This document shows positions 1-8,235 of a stretch of 64,000 nt of DNA, in pieces (position 1 is the first letter of the stretch; every line of letters begins with the position of its first letter). The notes beneath the pieces are model-generated. The model searched no databases and had not been told where the DNA came from. It saw nothing but the letters and a program-made list of their open reading frames with translations. This DNA is from an uncultured Oscillospiraceae bacterium (GTDB lineage Bacteria > Bacillota > Clostridia > Oscillospirales > Oscillospiraceae). The stretch is from contig CANQIO010000002.1 in the NCBI GenBank assembly GCA_947624065.1, positions 32,239-96,238 on the forward strand, in the 5' to 3' direction. The translations under genes were made by a program, and so were the position numbers.

Positions 1-25
1 ACGACCGTTGGAAGGAGGCTCCGCC

Positions 26-772
26 ATGAATGAGATCCTCGCCTCCCTGCACGCGCGAAAGTCCGTGCGGGACTACCTGGACAAACCCATCTCCGCCGCC
101 GACCGGGAGGCCATCCTCCTGGCGGCCTGCGCCGCGCCCACGGCGGGCAACCAGCAGCTGTACACCATCCTGGACATCACCGACCAGGCCCTGAAGGACG
201 CACTGGCCGTCAGCTGCGACCACCAGCCCTTCATCGCCAAGGCGCCCATGGTGCTCATATTCTGCGCCGACTGCCAGAAGTGGTACGACGCCTACATCGA
301 GGCACATCTTACGCCCCGCGCGCCCGGCGCGGGGGACATCCTGTTGGCGGTCATCGACGCCTCCATCGCCGCCCAGAACGCCGTCACCGCCGCGGAGAGC
401 CTGGGCATCGGCTCCTGCTATATCGGGGACATTTTGGAGCAGTGCCAGTTCCACCGGGAGCTCTTGCACCTGCCCGAATACGTGGTCCCCTGCGCCATGC
501 TGGTGCTGGGCTATCCCACCCGGCAGCAGATGGACCGTCCCAAGCCCGCCCGGTGCGCCCTGGAGCACATCGTCCACGAGAACGCCTACCGGCGCATGGA
601 CGGTGCCGAGCTGCGGCGGATGTTCTCGCCCCGCGCCGCCAACGGCTACGACGCCTGGATGGAGGCCTTCTGGAAGCGGAAATATGAGTCCGATTTTGCC
701 CTGGAAATGACCCGCTCCGTAGAGGAATATCTGAAAGCGTTTGACAACGGCCCCGGCGGGGTCCATAATTGA
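26..772 (+). CDS. Nitroreductase family protein
   Basis: N-terminal RKSVRDYLDKPI...AAPTAGNQQ typical of nitroreductases; ATG at 26 preceded by GGAGG. Confidence 0.85.
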   Translation: MNEILASLHARKSVRDYLDKPISAADREAILLAACAAPTAGNQQLYTILDITDQALKDALAVSCDHQPFIAKAPMVLIFCADCQKWYDAYIEAHLTPRAPGAGDILLAVIDASIAAQNAVTAAESLGIGSCYIGDILEQCQFHRELLHLPEYVVPCAMLVLGYPTRQQMDRPKPARCALEHIVHENAYRRMDGAELRRMFSPRAANGYDAWMEAFWKRKYESDFALEMTRSVEEYLKAFDNGPGGVHN

Positions 773-798
773 AGCAGATCAAATAAGGAGGCACTTTC

Positions 799-1191
799 AT
801 GGAGAAGGTCTATCAGTTTTTGAAGGACGCCGGGACCTATTACCTGGCCACCGTGGAGGGGGACCAGCCCCGGGTGCGCCCCTTCGGCACCGCGCACATC
901 TTCGAGGGGAAGCTCTATATCCAGACCGGCCGGAAAAAGGACGTGTCCCATCAGCTGGCCGCCAACCCCAAGGCGGAGATCTGCGCGTTCAAGGACGGGG
1001 TGTGGCTGCGGGTAGCCGGCAAGCTCATCGAGGACGACCGGGCGGAGGCCCGCAAGTCCATGCTGGACACCTATCCCAATTTGCGGGCCATGTACGACGA
1101 AAACGACGGCAACACCCAGGTGCTCTATTTCCAGGACGCCACCGCCACCTTCAGCTCCTTCACCGCGCCCCCCGAGACGGTGACGTTCTGA
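799..1191 (+). CDS. Pyridoxamine 5'-phosphate oxidase-family (FMN-binding split barrel) protein
   Basis: 130 aa; YYLATVEGDQPRVRPFGTAHIFEGKLYIQTGRKKDVSHQL pattern. Confidence 0.85.
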   Translation: MEKVYQFLKDAGTYYLATVEGDQPRVRPFGTAHIFEGKLYIQTGRKKDVSHQLAANPKAEICAFKDGVWLRVAGKLIEDDRAEARKSMLDTYPNLRAMYDENDGNTQVLYFQDATATFSSFTAPPETVTF

Positions 1192-1274
1192 GCACTCAGA
1201 CATCCCCTCGCCGTAAACCGGGAAACGACAAAATGACCGGGACGCTCTCGCGTCCCGGCCGCTTTATTTTTCTC

Positions 1275-1907
1275 TCACCAGTGCCGGACGGTCTCATCGG
1301 CCAGGGCGCACAGCTCCCCCCAGTGGCCGCCCACGCTCTCGTCATACACGCCCACCAGATAGTAGCCCGCGCCCTTTGCCGTCCGGGCGGCCACCAGGGA
1401 GTCCTCGAACACCGCCACCGCCTCCGGTCCCGGCGCCCCCAGGCGCCTGGCGGCGGCGTGGTAGATGTCCGGCTTGTCCTTCCCCGCGCCCACGCTCTCG
1501 CAGGACAGCACGAACCGGAAAAGGTCCCGCACCCCCTGCTGCCGCAGGCACAGCTCCATCAGCGGCTCCGCCGTGGAGGACGCCACGCCCATGGCCACGC
1601 CCCGGCGGGCCAGTCCCTCCAGATACTCCCGCGCGCCCGGTTTGAGGCGGATGTCCTGGCGGTAATGCCCCTCCATGACGGCGTAGAGCTCCTTCTCGGC
1701 CCGCTCCAGCGTGTCGTCCAGGCGGTACTCCCGGATGAACAGCTCCAGCGTCTCCCGCACGGGAAGCGGCATGGTCCGCTGCAGCAGCTCCGGCGGCACA
1801 GTGGCCACGCCGCGGCGGTGCAGGTATTCCTCCGCCAGGCTGTCCCAATAGCCCATGGAGTCCGCCAGCGTGCCGTCCATGTCAAAGATCGCGTACCTTT
1901 TGTCCAT
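1275..1907 (-). CDS. HAD-superfamily hydrolase (beta-phosphoglucomutase-like)
   Basis: MDKRYAIFDMDGTLADSMGYWDSL (DxDGT motif); start set at 1907 rather than the upstream ORF extension. Confidence 0.85.
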   Translation of the reverse strand: MDKRYAIFDMDGTLADSMGYWDSLAEEYLHRRGVATVPPELLQRTMPLPVRETLELFIREYRLDDTLERAEKELYAVMEGHYRQDIRLKPGAREYLEGLARRGVAMGVASSTAEPLMELCLRQQGVRDLFRFVLSCESVGAGKDKPDIYHAAARRLGAPGPEAVAVFEDSLVAARTAKGAGYYLVGVYDESVGGHWGELCALADETVRHW

Positions 1908-1917
1908 TCTCAAAGGC

Positions 1918-2502
1918 TCAATACAGCTCCGTGATGATGTCCACGCACCGGTCGATACCCAGCGCGCCGCTGTCCAGGGAGATGTGGTAGTGCTGGCTCT
2001 TGCCCCACTCCATGTCAGTATAGAACTGGTAATAGGCCGCCCGGCGCTTATCCTTGTCCCGCAGGCGCTTTTCCGGCGTCTCGGTGGTCTCGCCATAAAG
2101 CTTGACGATCCGCTCGGCCCGCGCCTCCATGGGGGCGTGGATGAACACCTTCAAAAGGTCGGCCTTCCCCTCCAGGATGTAGTCCGCGCAGCGGCCCACG
2201 ATGACGCAGGACTCCTTCTCCGCCAGCTCCAGGATGAGCTTGCGCTGGACGGTCCAGAGATAGTCCTGCACGGACAGGCCGTTGACGGACCGGTCCGCAA
2301 AGGCGGTGGCCAGCCAGCCGCCCCGGGGGGTATACTCTCCGCGCTCGGCGATGTATTCCTTCGCCAAGCCGCTCTCCTCGGCGATCTTCTCCAGAAGCTC
2401 GTTGTCAAAGCAGGGGATGCCCAATCTCTCCGCGGCCTGCCGGCCGATGGTCCGGCCGCCGCTGCCGAATTCACGGCTGACGGTAATGACTCTGTTGGCC
2501 AT
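1918..2502 (-). CDS. Cytidylate kinase-like family protein
   Basis: MANRVITVSREFGSGGRTIGRQAAERLGIPCFDNELL (cytidylate kinase-like P-loop start). Confidence 0.85.
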   Translation of the reverse strand: MANRVITVSREFGSGGRTIGRQAAERLGIPCFDNELLEKIAEESGLAKEYIAERGEYTPRGGWLATAFADRSVNGLSVQDYLWTVQRKLILELAEKESCVIVGRCADYILEGKADLLKVFIHAPMEARAERIVKLYGETTETPEKRLRDKDKRRAAYYQFYTDMEWGKSQHYHISLDSGALGIDRCVDIITELY

Positions 2503-2611
2503 AACTGCTCCTTTCCCCGGGACGGGCCAGACGCGCCCGCCTCGGCTTTGTGTTTATTTTAGCAGGGTTTTCCCCCGCCGTCAACCGGCGCGGGGAAATT
2601 CGCTCTGCACC

Positions 2612-2640
2612 TTGCAACCGGCGAAGTTTTCCGTTATAAT
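2612..2640 (+). promoter_or_regulatory. Sigma-A-type promoter for tRNA-Leu
   Basis: TTGCAA (2612-2617) - 17 bp - TATAAT (2635-2640), directly upstream of the tRNA. Confidence 0.7.
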
Positions 2641-2654
2641 AGCGTATACGTCGC

Positions 2655-2737
2655 GCGGGTATGGTGGAATTGGCAGACACGCTGGATTTAGGTTCCAGTG
2701 GGCGACCGTGGGAGTTCAAATCTCCCTACCCGCACCA
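2655..2737 (+). tRNA. tRNA-Leu (anticodon UAG)
   Basis: Acceptor GCGGGTA/TACCCGC, D-loop TGGCAGACACGC, anticodon stem-loop CTGGA-TTTAGGT-TCCAG, T-arm GTTCAAATC, encoded CCA. Confidence 0.95.
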
Positions 2738-2763
2738 CACCATGCAGTCAAAAGGATACTGCG

Positions 2764-2805
2764 CCGAAAAACCCAGGCCCCCAGCCGGTCTCTGGGTTTT
2801 TTTCG
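2764..2805 (+). terminator. Intrinsic terminator after tRNA-Leu
   Basis: CCGAAAAACCCAG...CTGGGTTTTTTTCGG stem with T-run. Confidence 0.6.
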
Positions 2806-2843
2806 GTTGATAGGATAGATCCCGGACCTGGAAGGAGCGTTTT

Positions 2844-5800
2844 ATGAAAAAGATACGTCTGCTGTGCCTCGCGCTGGCGGTGCTGCTGCTCGCGTCGGTC
2901 TGTGTCACCGCGTACGCCGCCGATGAGACGGACGACCGGCCGGAGGTGCTCCGCGTGGGGTTTTTCGCCTTTTCCGGCTACCACGTCATCGACGGGAACG
3001 GCCGCCGGAGCGGCTATGGCTATGAGTTCCTCCAGCGGCTGGCCATCCACGGCGGCTGGTCCTATGAGTATGTTGGCTATGACGGCTCCTATGCCGACGC
3101 GCTGGATATGCTGCGCAGCGGAGAGGTGGACATCGTCACCTCCGTCTCCAAGACGGCGGAGCGGGAGAAGGAATTCCTCTTTTCCGACCAGTCCATCGGC
3201 GTCAACTTCACCATCTTCACCGTGAAGAGCGGCAACCGGTCCATCGTGGAGGGCGATTACGCCACCTATGACGGCGCCGTGGTGGGCATGCTGGAGGGCA
3301 ACTCCAAGAACGCCAACTTTGAGCGCTTCGCCGCGGAGCACGGCTTCTCCTACCAGCCGGTATATTTCGCCGATCAGGACGGGCTCACCGCCGCCCTGCA
3401 GAGCGGCGAGGTGGACGCCGCCGTCACCGGCAGCCTGCGGCTGCTGGAGAACGAGTGGCTGCTGGAGTCCTTCGACGCCAGCCCCTTCTACATCTGCACC
3501 CGCAAAGACCGCACCGAGCTGATGGCCCGGATCAACGCCGCCATCAACGAGATGGACCTGCACGAGCCCAACTGGCGGGACACCCTCCATGAGACCTACT
3601 ATGCCACCGATCAGGAAGGCTCCATCATCATGAACGCCGGCGAGCGAGCCTTCCTGGAGGAGCACCAGGCCTCGGGCCAGCCGCTGCGGCTGCTGTTCAA
3701 CCCCGACCGCATCCCCTACTGCTACTTCCGGGACGGGGAAGCCTGCGGCATCCTCCCCGCCCTCTTCGACTCCCTGGCCCAGCGGCTGGGTCTGAATTAC
3801 GAGTTCATCCCGGTAAAGGACCGGACCGAGTACTATGCCCTCCGGGCGGCCGGGGCGGCGGATGTCGTGCTGGATTTCACCGGCGATTACTATCTGGCCG
3901 AGGAAGAGGGCTATAAGATCACGGTCCCCTACTACCACACCAACTTCGCCCGCCTGACTCTGGACGGCTTCACCGGGACGGTGGAGCGGCTGGCGATGCT
4001 GGAGCGGGCCGACGCCATCAACAGCCTGGTCGCGGACCGCTATCCCGACGAGGCGCTCCTGCTGTGCGACAACACGGACGACTGCATCCAGGCGGTGCTG
4101 GACGGCGAGGCCGACGCCACCATCCTCTACGCATACACGGCCGAGAGCTACGTCCGCCAGGACGTCCGCAACCGGCTGACGTCCGTCGTCTTTGGGAACA
4201 CCACGCTGTCCTACGCCGTGGGCGAGGGGGTCCATGGCGGCCGCTATCTGCTCTCCCTGCTGGACAAGGGGGCGGACAGCTTTACCGACGCGGAGATGGA
4301 CGCCCTCCTGTCCCGGGAGTTCGACGCCGGACAGGAGAACAACGTCAGTCTGGTCGCCTTCCTGTACCGGAACCCGATCTACAGCGTGATGGGCGCCATT
4401 CTGATCCTGCTGTTCCTCTTCGCCCTGGTCATGCTGGCCGTGCGGACCAACAACCAGCGGCAGCTGAAGAAAAAGATCGCCCTGGCCACCAGCGAACTGG
4501 AGAACAAGACCCAGGAGCTGACCCAGGCCCTCCAGGCGGCGGGCGCCGCCAACCGGGCCAAGACCACCTTCCTCAACAACATGTCCCACGACATCCGCAC
4601 GCCCATGAACGCCATCATCGGCTATACGGCCCTGACCACCGCCCATCTGGACAACAAAGAGCGCGCCCAGGATTACCTGTCCAAGATCGCCCAGGCGTCC
4701 AACCACCTGCTGAGCCTCATCAACGACGTGCTGGACATGAGCCGCATCGAGTCGGGCAAGGTCACCATCAACGAGCGGCAGGAGAATCTGGCGGAGATCC
4801 TCCAGAGCCTGCGGAACATCATCCAGTCCGATATCCACGCCAAGGGCATGGAGCTGTTCATCGACACGGTGGACGTGGCGGACGAGGAGATCTACTGCGA
4901 CAAGCTGCGGCTCAACCAGATCCTCCTGAACCTGGCCTCTAACGCCATCAAATTCACCCCCACCGGCGGCACCATCGCCATCCGGGTGACCCAAAAGCCC
5001 GCCAGCTCCCCCAAGCGGGGCCTCTATGAATTCCGGGTCAGCGACACCGGCATCGGCATGAGCCCGGAATTTGCCAAGACCGTGTTCGAGCCCTTCACCC
5101 GTGAGGAATCCTCCACCGTCAGCGGCATCCAGGGCACCGGTCTGGGCATGGCCATCACCAAGAACATCGTGGACATGATGGGCGGCACCATCCGCGTGGA
5201 GAGCGAACCCGAAAAGGGCACCACCTTCACCGTGACGCTGGAACTGCGCCTGGCCGGCGCCCACCAGGAGATGGAGCCCATCGCGGAGCTGAACGGCCTG
5301 CGGGGCCTGGTGGTGGACGACGACATGGTCTGCTGCCAGAGCGTGTCCAAGATGCTCCGGCAGATTGGCATGCGGGCGGAATGGGCCCCGTCCGGCCGGG
5401 AGGCCATCGCCCGCACCAACGAGGCCGTGGACCTGCGCGACCCCTTCGAGGTCTACATCGTGGACTGGTCCATGCCCGAGCTGAGCGGTATCGAGACCGT
5501 CCGCCAGATCCGCAGGATCGTGGGCGAGGACTCCCCCATCATCCTCATGTCCGCCTACGACTGGTCGGACATCGAGCAGGATGCCCGCCAGGCCGGGGTC
5601 ACCGGCTTCATCAGCAAGCCGCTGTTCGCCTCCGACCTCCACCACACCCTGGAGCGCAGTCTGGGCCGCACCGGGGAGGACGCCCCCGCCCAGAAGGCCG
5701 CCCTGCCCACCGAGGCGAGCTTCGCGGGCAAGCGCATCCTCCTGGCCGAGGACAACGAGCTCAACCGGGAGATCGCCGCCGAGATCCTCCAGGAGGCCGG

Positions 5801-6113
5801 CTTCCTGGTGGAGTGCGCCGAAAACGGCCAGCAGGCCTGCGACATGGTCCGCCAGTCCCTGCCGGGGTACTATGACCTGGTCCTGATGGACATCCAGATG
5901 CCCATCCTGGACGGCTACGCCGCCACCCGGATCATCCGCGCCATGGAGAATCCGGCCCTGGCCGGGCTGCCCATCATCGCCATGACCGCCAACGCCTTCG
6001 AGGAGGACCGGGAGCTGGCCATGGAGGCGGGCATGAACGGCCACCTGGCCAAGCCCATCGACCTGGAAAAAATGATGTCCCTGCTGCGGGATCTGTTCAG
6101 CGGAAAGAAGTGA
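2844..6113 (+). CDS. Hybrid sensor histidine kinase with two tandem SBP_bac_3-type sensor domains and two receiver domains
   Basis: Signal peptide; two periplasmic-binding-like regions; TM at ~residues 510-530; HisKA NMSHDIRTPMNAIIGYT; HATPase GTGLGMAI; REC IVDWSMP and LMDIQMP. Confidence 0.9.
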   Translation: MKKIRLLCLALAVLLLASVCVTAYAADETDDRPEVLRVGFFAFSGYHVIDGNGRRSGYGYEFLQRLAIHGGWSYEYVGYDGSYADALDMLRSGEVDIVTSVSKTAEREKEFLFSDQSIGVNFTIFTVKSGNRSIVEGDYATYDGAVVGMLEGNSKNANFERFAAEHGFSYQPVYFADQDGLTAALQSGEVDAAVTGSLRLLENEWLLESFDASPFYICTRKDRTELMARINAAINEMDLHEPNWRDTLHETYYATDQEGSIIMNAGERAFLEEHQASGQPLRLLFNPDRIPYCYFRDGEACGILPALFDSLAQRLGLNYEFIPVKDRTEYYALRAAGAADVVLDFTGDYYLAEEEGYKITVPYYHTNFARLTLDGFTGTVERLAMLERADAINSLVADRYPDEALLLCDNTDDCIQAVLDGEADATILYAYTAESYVRQDVRNRLTSVVFGNTTLSYAVGEGVHGGRYLLSLLDKGADSFTDAEMDALLSREFDAGQENNVSLVAFLYRNPIYSVMGAILILLFLFALVMLAVRTNNQRQLKKKIALATSELENKTQELTQALQAAGAANRAKTTFLNNMSHDIRTPMNAIIGYTALTTAHLDNKERAQDYLSKIAQASNHLLSLINDVLDMSRIESGKVTINERQENLAEILQSLRNIIQSDIHAKGMELFIDTVDVADEEIYCDKLRLNQILLNLASNAIKFTPTGGTIAIRVTQKPASSPKRGLYEFRVSDTGIGMSPEFAKTVFEPFTREESSTVSGIQGTGLGMAITKNIVDMMGGTIRVESEPEKGTTFTVTLELRLAGAHQEMEPIAELNGLRGLVVDDDMVCCQSVSKMLRQIGMRAEWAPSGREAIARTNEAVDLRDPFEVYIVDWSMPELSGIETVRQIRRIVGEDSPIILMSAYDWSDIEQDARQAGVTGFISKPLFASDLHHTLERSLGRTGEDAPAQKAALPTEASFAGKRILLAEDNELNREIAAEILQEAGFLVECAENGQQACDMVRQSLPGYYDLVLMDIQMPILDGYAATRIIRAMENPALAGLPIIAMTANAFEEDRELAMEAGMNGHLAKPIDLEKMMSLLRDLFSGKK

Positions 6114-6320
6114 GCGCGCCCGTCATCTTTCGACCGGGCCCCGCGTCAGTTCTGACACCTTCCCCCACTTTTGTTCCCATAATGGGCACATATTCGCATC
6201 TTATCAACACAACTCCCAAATAATCGCCCGTTTTTCCGCTATATCTCCCCACTTTCTGATCTTAGCAGACCTGTCGGCCGGTTTTTCCTCCGCGTCCGGC
6301 GGCAAACGACGTCCCACAGA

Positions 6321-6348
6321 CCGCCCTTCGGCAAAAGCCGGAGGGCGG
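6321..6348 (+). terminator. Terminator-like hairpin downstream of the histidine kinase
   Basis: CCGCCCTTCGGC-AAAA-GCCGGAGGGCGG, one mismatch. Confidence 0.5.
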
Positions 6349-6352
6349 TTTA

Positions 6353-6381
6353 TTGACGAATCCGGTTTTTTGCTGTATAAT
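6353..6381 (+). promoter_or_regulatory. Sigma-A-type promoter
   Basis: TTGACG - 17 bp - TATAAT upstream of the 6424 CDS. Confidence 0.7.
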
Positions 6382-6423
6382 CAGGGTGACATAAAATCGG
6401 AATCGGTCAACATGGAGGTACTT

Positions 6424-7308
6424 ATGGCAGAACAATTCGCCCGGCGGCGCATGACCGACCGGCGGGACGGCCGGCGGCTGCGCACCATCTCGCCCATCTT
6501 CCAGCTGTCGCCCTTTACCATGCTCTCCCCCGCCGACGCCACCAACAGCTTCGTGGACGCGGTGGACGTAGCGCCCATGGAGGCCTGGCTCCGCGCCCGC
6601 CGTCGGGAGGGCGACGACCTCATCGCCCTGCCCCACGTGGTCATTGCCGCCTATGTGCGCATGCTGGCGCTGCGCCCGGCGATGAACCGGTTCGTGGCCG
6701 GACGGTTCATCTATGCCCGCAACAGCATCGACATCGTCCTGTCCCCCGGCGGCTCTGGCGGCGCTGACGCCGCCGGGATGAACTTCACCGTCCGTTTTCA
6801 GCCCACCGACACGGTCTATGACGTCTGCCGCAAGATCAGCGCCAGAGTGGACAACCTCAAGGCCGATCAGTCCTCCGACCGGCTGGAGCGTCTGGCCGCC
6901 ACGCTGGTAAAGACGCCCCGGTTCATCCTCCGGGCCGCGGTGGGCGTGATGCGGTGGCTGGACTATCACGGCTGGCTCCGCCCCAGCGTCACCGTCAGCA
7001 GCCCCTATCACGGCTCCGCCGTCATCTCCGACGAGGGCGGGTTCCATCTGCCCCCCGTCCGGCGCAGCATCAACAGCCTGGGCAGCCTGCCGGTGAGCCT
7101 GTCCCTGGGCCGCGTCCGCTCTGCCCTGGAGCTGGACAAATCCGGCCATGTACTGGAGCGCCGGTACATGGACATGGCCGTCAGCTATGACAGCCGCATC
7201 GCCGACAGCGCCTATGTGGGCTCGGCATTCCGCTATTTCCGCTATTACCTCGCCAACCCGGAGGCCCTGGAAACGCCCCCGGAGCGGGTCAACGAGGACG
7301 CGCTCTGA
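6424..7308 (+). CDS. Standalone 2-oxoacid dehydrogenase E2 / CAT-fold acyltransferase-like protein, catalytic His apparently lost
   Basis: C-terminal SYDSRIADSAYVGSAFRYFRYYLANPEAL aligns by eye to E2 SxDHRVIDGAxGAxFL..L..LENPxxL; GGAGG then ATG at 6424. Confidence 0.65.
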   Translation: MAEQFARRRMTDRRDGRRLRTISPIFQLSPFTMLSPADATNSFVDAVDVAPMEAWLRARRREGDDLIALPHVVIAAYVRMLALRPAMNRFVAGRFIYARNSIDIVLSPGGSGGADAAGMNFTVRFQPTDTVYDVCRKISARVDNLKADQSSDRLERLAATLVKTPRFILRAAVGVMRWLDYHGWLRPSVTVSSPYHGSAVISDEGGFHLPPVRRSINSLGSLPVSLSLGRVRSALELDKSGHVLERRYMDMAVSYDSRIADSAYVGSAFRYFRYYLANPEALETPPERVNEDAL

Positions 7309-7320
7309 CCGCGCGGCAAA

Positions 7321-7356
7321 CGGCCGCCTCCCCTTGTGGGGAGGCGGCCGTTTTTT
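7321..7356. terminator. Bidirectional terminator between convergent genes
   Basis: CGGCCGCCTCCCC-TTGT-GGGGAGGCGGCCG-TTTTTT perfect stem. Confidence 0.85.
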
Positions 7357-7362
7357 GCCTGC

Positions 7363-8205
7363 TCATTTTCTATAAAACAGGATGCCCAGGGTACCGGGCC
7401 CGCAGTGGCAGCTGACGGTGCAGCCGGCACGGGTGTGGATGATCTCTTTAAAATCGCCCAGCTTCCGGATGGTGCGTTCCGCCGCGGCCCGGCAGCTCTC
7501 GTCGATGCCCGAGTCGGTGATGAAGATGCGGCCGGTGTCCACCCCGGACATGTCCCCCAGCCGATCCCGGACATAGGCCTCGATGCACTCCTCCATCCGG
7601 CCCCGGTACTTTTTGCCCACGCCCATGGCCCCATTCTTCACGAAGATGCAGGGGTGGAGATGGAGCAGGTTGGCGCCCATGGCGGCCAGGGCCGTGCAGC
7701 GGCCGCCCCGGCGCAGATAGTCCAGGGTGCTGACCACGAAGCTCACGTCCAGCTTCTCCCGCTTGTCCTCCATGGCCGCTTTGATATCCGCCGCGGCCAT
7801 CCCCGCCGCCGCCATCCCGCAGGCGTCCAGCACCAGATGGCCGATCCCGGTGGACAGATTGCGGCTGTCCACCACATACACGTTCCCCAGCTCCTCCGCG
7901 GCGATGCACGCGTTCTGGTAGCAGGCGGACATATCGCTGCTGATGGTGAAGTGGACGACGGCGTCATGGTCTTTCAGCTGCGCGCCGAACACGTCCAGAT
8001 AGTCCTGCACGTTCACCGCCGAGGTGGACCCCAGCTGGCCGCAGGCGGCGATCTTCTCATACAGCTCGTCGGGAGTTATCTCCGTCCCGTCCTTGAAGCT
8101 GTCCCCGGCGCAGGACACTGTCAGCGGCACGATGGTGATGTCATGCGCGGCCACCAGCTCCGGCGTCAGGTCGCAGGTGCTGTCCGCGGTCACTTTGATC
8201 TTCAT
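7363..8205 (-). CDS. DegV family fatty-acid-binding protein
   Basis: MKIKVTADSTCDLTPELVAAHDITIVPLTV; GRCTALAAMGANLLHLHPCI. Confidence 0.9.
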   Translation of the reverse strand: MKIKVTADSTCDLTPELVAAHDITIVPLTVSCAGDSFKDGTEITPDELYEKIAACGQLGSTSAVNVQDYLDVFGAQLKDHDAVVHFTISSDMSACYQNACIAAEELGNVYVVDSRNLSTGIGHLVLDACGMAAAGMAAADIKAAMEDKREKLDVSFVVSTLDYLRRGGRCTALAAMGANLLHLHPCIFVKNGAMGVGKKYRGRMEECIEAYVRDRLGDMSGVDTGRIFITDSGIDESCRAAAERTIRKLGDFKEIIHTRAGCTVSCHCGPGTLGILFYRK

Positions 8206-8235
8206 GAAGATCTCCTTTCTGTCTCATCCCGCCCC

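Noticed and set aside
2748-6044. 1098-aa minus-strand ORF antisense to the histidine kinase
   Set aside because: Shadow ORF; the plus strand has unambiguous kinase and receiver motifs.
6145-6175. TTCTGACACCTTCCC as another member of the GACACCT regulon motif
   Set aside because: Lacks the preceding A-tract and a -10 at the expected spacing; far from the sugar locus.
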